The position numbers were made by a program, and so were the translations under genes. From an uncultured Duncaniella sp. (GTDB lineage: Bacteria; Bacteroidota; Bacteroidia; Bacteroidales; Muribaculaceae): DNA of 64,000 nt. Positions 8,168-16,285 of this stretch are shown here, in pieces. The notes under the pieces are model-generated. The model saw only the letters and a list, made by a program, of their open reading frames with translations. It was not told the DNA's origin and made no database searches. The stretch covers positions 186,000-249,999 of the forward strand of contig CAJUCI010000001.1 in assembly GCA_910584825.1 (NCBI GenBank), written 5' to 3'. Position 1 is the stretch's first letter. Every line of letters starts with the position of its first letter.

Positions 8168-8487
8168 CGTGTTGCATCGCATTTCACATCCACGGGGCGG
8201 TGCAAAAAATAACTCCCGCATAGCCCCACGGCTGGCAGGAGTTGTGAAAAGAGTGGGTGGATAGGTCTAATATCCAATCATCAATGTTAAGCTGTAATTA
8301 TGAAATATTAATTATATTGGCAAAATTAATACACATTTATCATATTTCAAAACATTTTTACAACAATTTTTTTAAAAATAATCACAAAAAGTTAGAAACA
8401 TGTGGGAAGAAAGGTACAAAAGTAAATATGCACTATGGTCTAAAAAGGTTACAAAGTGTAAAGAGTTAAGATATCGCTTAGAGCCAA
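8168..8487. other. AT-rich intergenic stretch without a convincing gene
   Basis: Contains a weak hairpin (AACTCCCGC at 8210 facing GGCAGGAGTT near 8240), an A/T-rich tract, and two minus-strand matches to the TAnnTTTG promoter box (complement of 8322-8329 and 8417-8424). A 70-codon open frame at 8257-8469 has atypical composition and no similarity I recognise. A minus-strand small RNA is conceivable but unsupported. Confidence 0.5.
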
Positions 8488-8543
8488 AAAGAGTTAAGAT
8501 AACAGCCGGGGCGGTCGTGCTCCTGCTGTTATCTTAACTCTTT
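8488..8543 (-). terminator. Terminator of cysS; perfect 19-bp hairpin (family A)
   Basis: The arm AAAGAGTTAAGATAACAGC (8488-8506) pairs perfectly with 8525-8543 around an 18-base loop. On the minus strand it is followed by TTTTT. It lies 21 bases after the cysS stop. Family A hairpins share the AGTTAAGATAA core. Confidence 0.85.
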
Positions 8544-8563
8544 AAACTTTAATACTTTATAGA

Positions 8564-10036
8564 CTATAAGGACACGCTCCACTCGGCACCGTCCTTGGTG
8601 TCCTTGATGGTGAAGCCGGCCTCGGCGAGACGGTCGCGGATGAGGTCGCTCGTGGCCCAGTCCTTGGCACTCTTGGCCTTGGCACGCATCTCGAGTATGA
8701 GGTCCATCGCTTTCTCGAAGGGCTTCATGGCCTCGGCGTTGTCCGAGCCGCCGCCCATCTCGGGGCGGATGCCGAGGATGTCGACGAGGAATGTGTCAAA
8801 CACCCAGCGCAGCTCGTCGATGTCGGCCTGTGTGGCCGTGGCCTTACCGTCCTTGACCGAATTGACAATGCGCAGCGCGTCAAAGAGGTGGGCGATGACG
8901 ATGGGGGTGTTCAGGTCGTCGTCAAGAGCCTCGTAGCAACGCTCGCGTATGCCCTTGACATCGACGGTCGATGTGGTCGAGGGGGTAAGCTCCTGCAGAC
9001 GGCGATAGCCTTCGAGCATGCGTCCGAGAGCCTTCTCAGAGGCCTGGAGGGCTTCGTTGGAGAAGTCGACTGTGCCGCGGTAGTGGGCCTGGAGGATGAA
9101 GAAGCGTATGGTCATCGGGCTGTAGGGCTGAGTGAGCAGCGGGTGTGAGCCGTTGAAGAACTCGTCGAGGGTGATGAAGTTGCCCAGCGACTTGCCCATC
9201 TTCTTGCCGTTGATGGTAATCATGTTGTTGTGCATCCAGTAGCGCACGGTCTCGTGGCCGTTATGGGCCATCGACTGTGCTATCTCGCACTCGTGGTGGG
9301 GGAACATGAGGTCCATGCCGCCGCCGTGGATGTCAAAGGTCTCGCCGAGATATTTCTCGCCCATGGCCGAGCACTCGAGGTGCCAGCCGGGAAATCCTTC
9401 GCTCCAGGGCGAGGGCCAGTGCATGATATGCTCGGGCGCGGCCTTCTTCCACAGGGCGAAGTCGGCGGGGTTGCGCTTCTGGTCCTGTCCGTCAAGGGCG
9501 CGGGTGGTGGCCAGCAGCTCGTCGATGTTGCGTCCCGAGAGCTTGCCGTAATGATGGTCCTTATTATACTTGGGCACGTCGAAATAGACCGAGCCGTCAG
9601 AGACGTAGGCATATCCGCTGTCAAGAATCTTCTTGACATACTCAATCTGCTCGATGATGTGGCCCGAAGCGTGCGGCTCAATCGAGGGGGGCAGCACATT
9701 GAGTGCCTCCATAGCCTTGTGGTAGCGGGTGAGGTAGTGCTGCACCACCTCCATAGGCTCGAGTTGGTCGAGGCGCGCCTTCTTGGCTATCTTGTCCTCG
9801 CCGTCGTCAGCGTCATGCTCAAGATGGCCCACGTCGGTGATGTTGCGCACGTAGCGCACCTTGTAGCCGAGGTGGCGGAGATAGCGGAAGAGTATGTCAA
9901 ACGTGATGGCCGGACGGGCGTGGCCGAGATGGCCGTCGCCATACACCGTGGGGCCGCACACGTACATACCCACCCGCCCCTCGTGAAGGGGCTTGAAAGG
10001 CTGCTTGGTGCGGGTGAGGGTATTGTAAATATACAT
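8564..10036 (-). CDS. cysS: Cysteinyl-tRNA synthetase
   Basis: Charges tRNA-Cys with cysteine in the cytoplasm. This is a class Ia enzyme of normal length (490 residues). The HIGH-type ATP site is in CGPTVYGDGHLGHAR (about 27-41; HLGH), the zinc ligands include Cys28, Cys in LECSAMG (about 220) and the HHEC cluster (about 245), and the KMSKS loop reads KKMGKSLGN (about 280). The anticodon-binding helical domain occupies the C-terminal third. The start is near AT-rich repeat DNA and no Shine-Dalgarno is visible, as expected for this phylum. Confidence 0.97.
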   Translation of the reverse strand: MYIYNTLTRTKQPFKPLHEGRVGMYVCGPTVYGDGHLGHARPAITFDILFRYLRHLGYKVRYVRNITDVGHLEHDADDGEDKIAKKARLDQLEPMEVVQHYLTRYHKAMEALNVLPPSIEPHASGHIIEQIEYVKKILDSGYAYVSDGSVYFDVPKYNKDHHYGKLSGRNIDELLATTRALDGQDQKRNPADFALWKKAAPEHIMHWPSPWSEGFPGWHLECSAMGEKYLGETFDIHGGGMDLMFPHHECEIAQSMAHNGHETVRYWMHNNMITINGKKMGKSLGNFITLDEFFNGSHPLLTQPYSPMTIRFFILQAHYRGTVDFSNEALQASEKALGRMLEGYRRLQELTPSTTSTVDVKGIRERCYEALDDDLNTPIVIAHLFDALRIVNSVKDGKATATQADIDELRWVFDTFLVDILGIRPEMGGGSDNAEAMKPFEKAMDLILEMRAKAKSAKDWATSDLIRDRLAEAGFTIKDTKDGAEWSVSL

Positions 10037-10222
10037 AAATTTAAAATGGAAAATGGGGAAATGGGAAATTAAGAATTAAGAATTAAAAATGAAAAATTGG
10101 CTTCGCCACGCGAGGGGGCATAGGAGCGACGGCTTTAGCCGTCGATATGAAGCTACGTAAGCAGATTGCTCCGGCAGCACGAAGCTCATTTTCCATTTTA
10201 AATTTTAAATTTTTAATTCCTT
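10037..10222. repeat. Family C tract with an embedded REP-like element
   Basis: The whole gap between cysS and the DUF3467 gene is repeat. There is an AATTTAAAATGGAAAATGG-type tract (10040-10070), AAAAATTGGCTTCGCC, a REP-like unit at 10120-10149 (TAGGAGCGAC, GGCTTTAGCC, GTCGATATG), and a closing GAAGCTCATTTTCCATTTTA tract. The outer tracts are in opposite orientation, so the block is an imperfect inverted repeat around the REP unit, like the fuller version at 43262-43490. Confidence 0.75.
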
Positions 10223-10552
10223 TTACGCTTTTCCTCCCATGATGAAGGGGTTGGGGATTTCGCCACCGGCGGGGCCACCCTGGCCGCCTACGGGACGCTT
10301 GGGTACGATGGGGCCGAAGGTCTGCTCGTACTTCTTGACGTTCTCAGCGAGTGCGCCGAGGAGGTTCTTGGCGTTCTCGGGGCTCATAATGATGCGGCTC
10401 TGTACCTTTGCGCCCGGCATGTTGGGGGCCATGGTGATGAAGTCAACGAAAAACTCGTTGGGGCCGTGGGTGATTACTGCGAGGTTGGAGTAAATACCCT
10501 TTGCCACCTCAGGGGTGAGCTCTATCTTGATTTCCTGCTGTTTGTTATCCAT
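10223..10552 (-). CDS. DUF3467 protein
   Basis: A 109-residue soluble protein of the DUF3467 family, widespread and single-copy in Bacteroidales. The typical order is seen: a charged start (KQQEIKIELTPEVAKGIYSN), NLAVITHGPNEFFVDF, a strand with SRIIMSPENAKNLL, then a Gly/Pro-rich tail (VGGQGGPAGGEIPNPFIMGG). The family is structurally reminiscent of small beta-sheet partner proteins, but no role is established. Separated from menG by 76 bases and from cysS by repeat DNA. Confidence 0.85.
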   Translation of the reverse strand: MDNKQQEIKIELTPEVAKGIYSNLAVITHGPNEFFVDFITMAPNMPGAKVQSRIIMSPENAKNLLGALAENVKKYEQTFGPIVPKRPVGGQGGPAGGEIPNPFIMGGKA

Positions 10553-10628
10553 TGTGATTTTTGATTTTATGTTTGGGGGTTATGTATATGGCTTGCTTGC
10601 CATGAGTATCGGGGGGAGTATGCGGCGT

Positions 10629-11363
10629 TCACTTCTTGGCCACATATATCGTACACACGCCGAAGGTGAGGGGGATGGCGCGGGCCTCGGCAAATCCGGC
10701 CTCGAGCATGATGGCGGTCATTTCTGCCCCCTGCGGGACTGCCGCAATCGACTCGGGCAGATAGCTGTAGGCGCGCACGTCCTTCGACACGAGCCGCCCC
10801 ACGGTGGGGATGACGTGGCGGGTGTAGAGATTGTAGAAGGGCTTGACGATGCCCGACGTGGGGGTGGACAGCTCGAGTATCACCGCCGTGCCGCCGGGAC
10901 GGAGCACACGGTGCATCTCGCGGTATCCGGCCAGGAGGTCGGCGAAGTTGCGCACACCGTAGGCGCAGGTCACGGCGTCAAACGAGCCGTCGGTGAACGG
11001 GAGCAGCAGGCAGTCGCCTATGCCGAGCGTCACCACGTCGGCCAGCCCCTCCTTCTCCACCTTGGCGCGGCCTATCTCCACCATGCCCTCCGAGAGGTCC
11101 ACGCCGGTTACGGCGATGGGGTCGAGCTCGCGGGCAAGACGTATGGCCAAGTCGCCGGTGCCGGTGGCGATGTCGAGGATGTCGTCATGCTGACAGTCAC
11201 GCAACAGCCCTACAGCCCTGCGTCGCCACAGGTGGTCGATGCCGAGAGTCATGGCCCGGTTCATGAAATCATAAGCCGGGGCGATGCTGTCAAACATCTC
11301 GCGCACTTGCCGTGACTTATCGCCCGGCTCGCCGCCATAGGGAGTGATGCGCTCTACCTTCAA
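10629..11363 (-). CDS. menG: Demethylmenaquinone methyltransferase
   Basis: A SAM-dependent C-methyltransferase of the UbiE/MenG family (244 residues) performing the last step of menaquinone synthesis; Bacteroidales make menaquinone only, so menG is the better name. Class I Rossmann motifs are visible: ILDIATGTGDLAIRL (motif I, about 61-75), TGVDLSEGMVEIGR, and the family-specific VTCAYGVRNFADLLAGYREM (about 130-150). The N-terminal FDSIAPAYDFMNRAMTLGIDHLWRR block is also diagnostic. It lies downstream of purC on the same strand, separated by family C repeat. Confidence 0.93.
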   Translation of the reverse strand: MKVERITPYGGEPGDKSRQVREMFDSIAPAYDFMNRAMTLGIDHLWRRRAVGLLRDCQHDDILDIATGTGDLAIRLARELDPIAVTGVDLSEGMVEIGRAKVEKEGLADVVTLGIGDCLLLPFTDGSFDAVTCAYGVRNFADLLAGYREMHRVLRPGGTAVILELSTPTSGIVKPFYNLYTRHVIPTVGRLVSKDVRAYSYLPESIAAVPQGAEMTAIMLEAGFAEARAIPLTFGVCTIYVAKK

Positions 11364-11367
11364 TGAA

Positions 11368-11481
11368 ATTTAAAATTTAAAATGGAAAATGGAAAATTAA
11401 TTTTTAAATTTAAAATGGAAAATTTAAAATGGGCTACGCAGAACTGTGGCCGCAAAAATTTTCCATTTTAAATTTTTAATT
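11368..11481. repeat. AATTTAAAATGG-type boundary repeat (family C)
   Basis: Iterations of AATTTAAAATGGAAAATGG, then ACGCAGAACTGTGG, then the reverse-complement TTCCATTTTAAATTTTTAA fill the gap between purC and menG completely, from 4 bases before the menG start to the purC stop. Confidence 0.75.
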
Positions 11482-12429
11482 CTAAATTCTCCCAAGGCAG
11501 TCAAGCACGTTCTTGGCGATGCGCTCGTCGAGGTGCTGCTCGGGGGCCTTCTCAAACTTCTTGCCGGTGATGTGCTCGTAAAGCTCGATGTAACGCTCCG
11601 ACACCTCCTCGCAGAACTTGTCGGTCATCTCGGGCACCTGCTGCCCCTCCTTGCCCATGAATCCGTGGGCCATGAGCCACTCGCGCACAAACTCCTTGGA
11701 GAGCTGCTTCTGGGGCTCGCCCTTGGCAAGACGCTCCTCGTAGCCGTCGGCGTAGAAGTAGCGCGACGAGTCGGGGGTGTGGATTTCGTCGATGAGTATC
11801 ACCTTGCCGTCACGCAGACCGAACTCATACTTGGTGTCGACGAGTATCAGCCCCTTCTCGGCGGCCATCTCCGAACCCTTCTTGAAGAGGGCGCGGGTGT
11901 AGGCGGCCATCGTGTCAAACTGCTCGGCAGTGACGATGCCCTGGGCTATAGCCTCCTCGCGCGAGATGTTCTCGTCGTGGCCGGCGTCAGCCTTGGTGGT
12001 GGGGGTGATGATAGGCTCGGGGAAACGCTGGTTCTCAACCATTCCCTCGGGGAGCTTCACGCCGCACAGCTCACGCATGCCGGCCTTGTATTCGCGCCAC
12101 GCGCTGCCGGCGAGATAGCCGCGGATAATCATTTCGAGCTTGAGACCCTCGCAGCGATAGCCCACGGTGACCATCGGGTCGGGCACGGCTATCTTCCAGT
12201 TGGGCACGAGGTCGGCGGTGGCGTCGAGCATCGAGGCTGCTATCTGATTGAGGGCCTGACCCTTGTAGGGGATACCCTTGGGGAGGATTACGTCAAAGGC
12301 CGAGATACGGTCGGTAGCGACCATTACCAGCAGGTCATCGCCTATAGAGTAGACGTCACGCACTTTGCCGTGATATACCGCCGTCTGGCCGGGAAAATTG
12401 AAATCGGTGTTAACCAGTGTTGTTGCCAT
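11482..12429 (-). CDS. purC: Phosphoribosylaminoimidazole-succinocarboxamide synthase
   Basis: SAICAR synthetase, step 8 of purine synthesis: CAIR plus aspartate plus ATP gives SAICAR. The 315-residue length matches the longer, eukaryote-like PurC form common in Bacteroidota. The ATP-binding start GKVRDVYSIGDDLLVMVATDRISAFD and the aspartate/CAIR-binding EMIIRGYLAGSAWREY, TPTTKADAGHDENIS and DTKYEFG motifs are intact. A TAnnTTTG promoter box lies about 30 bases upstream of the ATG. Not clustered with other pur genes here. Confidence 0.96.
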   Translation of the reverse strand: MATTLVNTDFNFPGQTAVYHGKVRDVYSIGDDLLVMVATDRISAFDVILPKGIPYKGQALNQIAASMLDATADLVPNWKIAVPDPMVTVGYRCEGLKLEMIIRGYLAGSAWREYKAGMRELCGVKLPEGMVENQRFPEPIITPTTKADAGHDENISREEAIAQGIVTAEQFDTMAAYTRALFKKGSEMAAEKGLILVDTKYEFGLRDGKVILIDEIHTPDSSRYFYADGYEERLAKGEPQKQLSKEFVREWLMAHGFMGKEGQQVPEMTDKFCEEVSERYIELYEHITGKKFEKAPEQHLDERIAKNVLDCLGRI

Positions 12430-12457
12430 AATTATGCCGTAATAATTGATTTTAGGG

Positions 12458-12465
12458 CAAAATTA
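12458..12465 (-). promoter_or_regulatory. Putative purC promoter -7 box
   Basis: TAATTTTG on the minus strand (TAnnTTTG consensus of the Bacteroidales primary sigma factor). It predicts a transcription start about 20 bases before the purC ATG. No clear -33 TTTG. Confidence 0.5.
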
Positions 12466-12550
12466 CGAATTTAATATCATACTTTAAAGTTTATAGAGGG
12501 TTTCTTATGGTTTATAAAGTCTAATTTCTTATAGTTTAGAAAGTATGGAG

Positions 12551-12650
12551 AGTCTAAAAAGTTAAGATAATAGCTCTGAGTCATAATCAGCCGCACCTTA
12601 GAAGCGTCTTAGACCCCAAACTATTATCTTAACTTTTTAAACTTTAGACT
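12551..12650 (-). terminator. Family A hairpin after the lipoprotein pair
   Basis: AGTCTAAAAAGTTAAGATAA and the following TAG (12551-12573) face CTATTATCTTAACTTTTT (12621-12638) across a loop of about 47 bases. Flanking TTTATAAACTCT-like words extend the symmetry. It lies about 40 bases beyond the stop of the 462-residue lipoprotein gene. Confidence 0.7.
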
Positions 12651-12690
12651 TTGTAAACTCTAAGATATTAGACTTTATAAACTCTCTAAA

Positions 12691-14079
12691 CTATAAACTC
12701 CCCTGATACGCTCCCGGGCGTGGAGCGGGGAGGCGAGGAGTGCCGTAGAGGTCTAAGGTGGCCTCGGGAAGCGTCAGAGACGGGTCGGCATGCTGAAGGG
12801 CCGGGGAATCATCCTTCAGGCGATAGTCGAAATAATAGTCATTGCGCACGGTGGCAAACGACGGGTCGGTATCCCACAGGCAACCGATGAAATTATCGTC
12901 ATCCGAGCCCGCGCTCTTGAGCACACACGAGCGCACGAACACATCGGTGCCGGTAAAGTCCCCCTCCGAGAAGTCGGTGCCGAGGCCGTAGGCGATGCTG
13001 TTGGAAATGTCGGCCTTGAGATAAGGCATACCCGAGCCGTCGTCTGACTCGGCATTGTAATGGCCGAACTGCACGATGGCACCGCGCGGTGCGGTGAATA
13101 GGTAGTAGTTGGCAAAGGTGCAATGGTTGGCCGTCACCTCGCCGCCATGCATCATCATCGCGCCGTATGAGGCATCGGCTATCTCACAGCCTATAAGCCT
13201 TACCGAGGCGTGGCGGGTGGTCAGAGCCATGCCCGCCGAGTTGCGCAGACGGCAGTTGACCATCTCGACAGCCGAGAGCGAGTCGGCCATGACCCCCTCG
13301 ACGGTATTGCGCACCACGGTGTGCGACAGCCTGTTGCCGCGGCTTTGGGGGGCGAAATGAAGCCCCTGCCACTGCGAGGCCATGAGGTCAAACGATATGT
13401 CGCCAACCACGTTGTCGGTCCTGTCGCCCGTCATCTCCACCAGTGCCTCGGGCGTGCCCTCGGTCACGAGCGAGCCATACACACGCAGGTATGCCCCGTC
13501 ATGGAAATGCAGCCTCACGCCGGGGTCGAGGCGCAGGGTGGCACCCTCCCTCACCACGAGCGAGTCGAATATCTGATAGGGGTACTGCGCGCCCCACCGC
13601 TCGTCGGCGGTAATCTCCACCGCGCTGCGGCGTTCGACGTCCTGTCCGGCGGCACGAAGCACCACGGTCGACGTCACTCCGTTGGTCAGAAAGTCGAGAT
13701 GCCCCTTCACCTCAGTCAGCTCGGGCGAGGAGTTGACGGGGAGCGTAGCCTTGACAAAAACATAGATAGAGTCGTTGGGGCGGATTTCAACGTTGGCAAA
13801 CTGTGTCCCGGCCAGGCCGTCGACATTGACACTGAACGCTCCGGCATCCCCCTCGCGGAGAATGACACTACTGATATTCAGCACCTTGTCATGGCGGTTG
13901 TGCACCACAAAACGTGCCGTCGGAGTGAGCTGGCCGGTGAAATATGTGCCCATGTCGAGCGTGTCGGCCGAGAATGTCGGCTGTGACGACGCCGAGGTCG
14001 TATATCCGTCCTCGATACATGACTGGGCCACAATAAGTATAAATAACGCGGCCACCGCCGCATAAAGCTTCTTAATCAT
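12691..14079 (-). CDS. Lipoprotein with right-handed beta-helix domain
   Basis: A 462-residue predicted lipoprotein: signal peptide with lipobox IVAQSC (Cys21). Residues about 35-150 form an immunoglobulin-like region with the pattern FVVHNRHDKVLNISSVI, and residues about 160-400 form a right-handed parallel beta-helix with recurring short rungs such as LSHTVVRNTVEG, VEMVNCRLRNSAG and VRLIGCEIADASYG. Such proteins are surface or periplasmic and often act on or bind polysaccharide, but no lyase or hydrolase catalytic set can be named here. It is followed 44 bases upstream by the DUF4369 lipoprotein gene on the same strand, likely an operon. Confidence 0.8.
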   Translation of the reverse strand: MIKKLYAAVAALFILIVAQSCIEDGYTTSASSQPTFSADTLDMGTYFTGQLTPTARFVVHNRHDKVLNISSVILREGDAGAFSVNVDGLAGTQFANVEIRPNDSIYVFVKATLPVNSSPELTEVKGHLDFLTNGVTSTVVLRAAGQDVERRSAVEITADERWGAQYPYQIFDSLVVREGATLRLDPGVRLHFHDGAYLRVYGSLVTEGTPEALVEMTGDRTDNVVGDISFDLMASQWQGLHFAPQSRGNRLSHTVVRNTVEGVMADSLSAVEMVNCRLRNSAGMALTTRHASVRLIGCEIADASYGAMMMHGGEVTANHCTFANYYLFTAPRGAIVQFGHYNAESDDGSGMPYLKADISNSIAYGLGTDFSEGDFTGTDVFVRSCVLKSAGSDDDNFIGCLWDTDPSFATVRNDYYFDYRLKDDSPALQHADPSLTLPEATLDLYGTPRLPAPRPGAYQGSL

Positions 14080-14123
14080 ACCCTAACAACGTGAAATTAC
14101 GCCGTTTATTGCAAAAGAAGATG

Positions 14124-15179
14124 CTATTTCACCACACTGTCAGCCGCCACGGTGTCCTTGGGCAGATAGGGGCGGAGCAATGAGCGCAGGAGGGTGTCGG
14201 CTGCGTAGACCGACGTGCCGCGGTAACGCTGCGCCCCGGTGCTGTCGGCCACGATATAATACGGCAGACGCGGTATGGCCAGACGGCGCAGATTCTGCGA
14301 CGACACTCCGCCCGGGGTCCAGGCCTGCAGCCAGTTGGCCGAATCGCCCTTGACCTGACCGCGCCATACGGCCGAGTCGGCTGCCACCGAAATCTCGATA
14401 ACCTTCAGCCGGCGGTTGTTCAAATCCTTGCGGAGCGAACGCATGCGCCGAGCCACACTGTCGGGCTTGCGCGTGTCGTTAAATGCCATGAGCACATAGC
14501 TCTGCATGCCGGGGGTGTAACGCACTATAGTATCGACACCGTAACGCATGGTAAACGCACGTATCTCGCCGCGCGCCGCCGTAGACACCTGCTCGCCCAC
14601 AGCCGAGGCATAGGTGCCGACGAGGAGCGTCGGGCGCGCCTCAGGCGCAATCTCGCTCAGCAGCGAGTCGGCCTCAAGCTCATAGCCCGCCGTGCGGAAG
14701 CGGGTCACCATCAGCAGTGTCGACGCCATGCTCGAGGGATTGGCCCTGACGGCATCGGCAATCAGGCGGTTTACCTCGGCATCCGAGCCGTAGGTCAGCA
14801 GCGAGTCATGCTGGGCCACGAAGGCCGTGAAATCGCGTGTGGCATCCTGACCCGACACCGTGAGCGACGAAGGGTCGCCAAGCTTCATCTTGAGCTTCAT
14901 GCGGTCACCGTCGGCGGCAACGCAGCTGAACAGCAGGTTGCCGTCGAGCGTGAACACCTCGACCAGCGTAGGCTGAGCTGACATGCCGCGCAGCTCCACC
15001 TTGCCGTCCACGGGGTGGAACGACTGGCGCGAGACACCCCCGCGGGTCATGTAGACCATCTCGAGGCCCTTGGTGTCAAGCCCCTCTATCTCACATTTTA
15101 TCACGAATCCCTCCTCATCGCCGCAGGCCGACACGGCCAGCAGAAACATGAGCGACAGTATGGCGAAAATATTCCTCAT
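14124..15179 (-). CDS. DUF4369 lipoprotein with thioredoxin-like C-terminus lacking CxxC
   Basis: A predicted lipoprotein of about 351 residues (lipobox LAVSAC, from MRNIFAILSLMFLLAVSAC). The N-terminal third (FVIKCEIEGLDTKGLEMVYM, VDGKVELRG) matches DUF4369, which in Bacteroidales normally precedes an AhpC/TSA thioredoxin domain. The C-terminal part has the thioredoxin-like strand and cis-Pro pattern (IPRLPYYIVADSTG) but where WCxxC is expected it reads WLQAWTPGG, so it lacks redox cysteines. Two earlier in-frame starts exist; the promoter box at 15204-15211 favours 15179 or 15188. Probably an envelope protein that lost thiol chemistry. Operon with the beta-helix lipoprotein. Confidence 0.75.
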   Translation of the reverse strand: MRNIFAILSLMFLLAVSACGDEEGFVIKCEIEGLDTKGLEMVYMTRGGVSRQSFHPVDGKVELRGMSAQPTLVEVFTLDGNLLFSCVAADGDRMKLKMKLGDPSSLTVSGQDATRDFTAFVAQHDSLLTYGSDAEVNRLIADAVRANPSSMASTLLMVTRFRTAGYELEADSLLSEIAPEARPTLLVGTYASAVGEQVSTAARGEIRAFTMRYGVDTIVRYTPGMQSYVLMAFNDTRKPDSVARRMRSLRKDLNNRRLKVIEISVAADSAVWRGQVKGDSANWLQAWTPGGVSSQNLRRLAIPRLPYYIVADSTGAQRYRGTSVYAADTLLRSLLRPYLPKDTVAADSVVK

Positions 15180-15203
15180 ATGGTTCATTGCATAATTCAC
15201 CGA

Positions 15204-15211
15204 CAAAAGTA
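15204..15211 (-). promoter_or_regulatory. Putative promoter -7 box for the lipoprotein pair
   Basis: TACTTTTG on the minus strand fits TAnnTTTG. It implies a start of transcription near 15197, which rules out the longest in-frame start at 15206. Confidence 0.5.
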
Positions 15212-15306
15212 GCCAAAAATTCCACTAACCGCCAACTTATTTGCAAGATTTGCTTAAATTTGCACCACCAACGGGCCGCGCGCCCGACATCCGCACACCC
15301 ATCGAC

Positions 15307-16149
15307 ATGAAACGCCTACTCACCGCCCTCATCCTGCTCCTCGCCCTTGCCGTCCCGCGCGGCGCGGCTCAGATAGTCAGCATCGACCAGGAGACACAGG
15401 TCAACTCCGACAGCATCCGCGAAGCCTTCGACTCAGGCCCCTACTTCGGCCTGTATAAGGACAACTACTTCATCTTCGGCTGCCCCGTGGGCCAGCGCGT
15501 ACGCAAGGACAACACCAACATAAAGTTCCAGATATCCATAGCCCAGCGTCTCACCAAGAGCACACTCCCCTGGGGCACCTATCTCTTCCTCTTCTACTCG
15601 CAGAAATGCTTCTGGAACGTCCTCGAGAACTCCATGCCCATGACCGACCTCAACTTCAACCCCGGCATCGGCCTGACCAAACCGCTCTTCGTGCGCAACC
15701 GCTTCGTCGGAAAAATCAACCTCATACTCGAGCACGAGTCCAACGGCCGCGACGGCACAGCCTCACGCTCGTGGAACCGCGTCTCGCTCGGCGGCAGCAT
15801 CATGATTGACCCCCAGATTACCGTTCACGGCAAGTTCTGGATACCCATAATCGACGGCATGGAAAACAAGGACATCCTCGACTACTGCGGCATCTACCAG
15901 ATGGGCACATCCTTCACCACGCGCAACGAACGCTTCGGCGCAGCCGTCACCCTCGTGAAACGCAAAGGCTGGAAGCTCAACTACAACACCATCATCGAGC
16001 TTAACTACCGCATCTTCAAGCGCGACAACCAATACCTCTTCCTCCAGTACTACAACGGCTACGGCGAAGGCCTCCTTGCCTACAAGGAATTTCACTCAAT
16101 GGTGCGCATCGGCCTCGGCATCAAACCCCGCCTCTTCAGCGACTACTGA
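15307..16149 (+). CDS. Outer-membrane phospholipase A (PldA/OMPLA)
   Basis: A 280-residue outer-membrane beta-barrel esterase that hydrolyses phospholipids misplaced to the outer leaflet. A signal peptide is clear (MKRLLTALILLLALAVPRGAAQ). The OMPLA active-site block is intact: LEHESNGRDGTASRSWNRV, giving the catalytic His and Ser (HxS) and the Asn of SWNR, separated as in the Escherichia coli enzyme. The closing strand pattern (YGEGLLAYKEFHSMVRIGLGI) is that of the family. The start is the ATG at 15307; the open frame begins earlier but that part lacks a signal peptide and includes a TAAATTTG box (15255-15262). Confidence 0.9.
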   Translation: MKRLLTALILLLALAVPRGAAQIVSIDQETQVNSDSIREAFDSGPYFGLYKDNYFIFGCPVGQRVRKDNTNIKFQISIAQRLTKSTLPWGTYLFLFYSQKCFWNVLENSMPMTDLNFNPGIGLTKPLFVRNRFVGKINLILEHESNGRDGTASRSWNRVSLGGSIMIDPQITVHGKFWIPIIDGMENKDILDYCGIYQMGTSFTTRNERFGAAVTLVKRKGWKLNYNTIIELNYRIFKRDNQYLFLQYYNGYGEGLLAYKEFHSMVRIGLGIKPRLFSDY

Positions 16150-16228
16150 TTCACCCCCGTAACCTGCATGCAAACAAAAATATAACTGAAATTTCGCCTC
16201 GTCATATCACAAAACAAATAAATAGTTG

Positions 16229-16236
16229 TATTTTTG
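16229..16236 (+). promoter_or_regulatory. Putative promoter -7 box for the AAA/TOPRIM pair
   Basis: TATTTTTG, fitting TAnnTTTG, about 50 bases before the ATG at 16286. No good -33 TTTG. Confidence 0.4.
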
Positions 16237-16285
16237 TGACAGCTTTGCAATCACCAACTCTCTATCCAAGCAAATAATCTGCCTG

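Noticed and set aside
8257..8469. 70-codon open frame
   Set aside because: AT-rich intergenic composition, Asn/Lys-rich translation, no start context or similarity.
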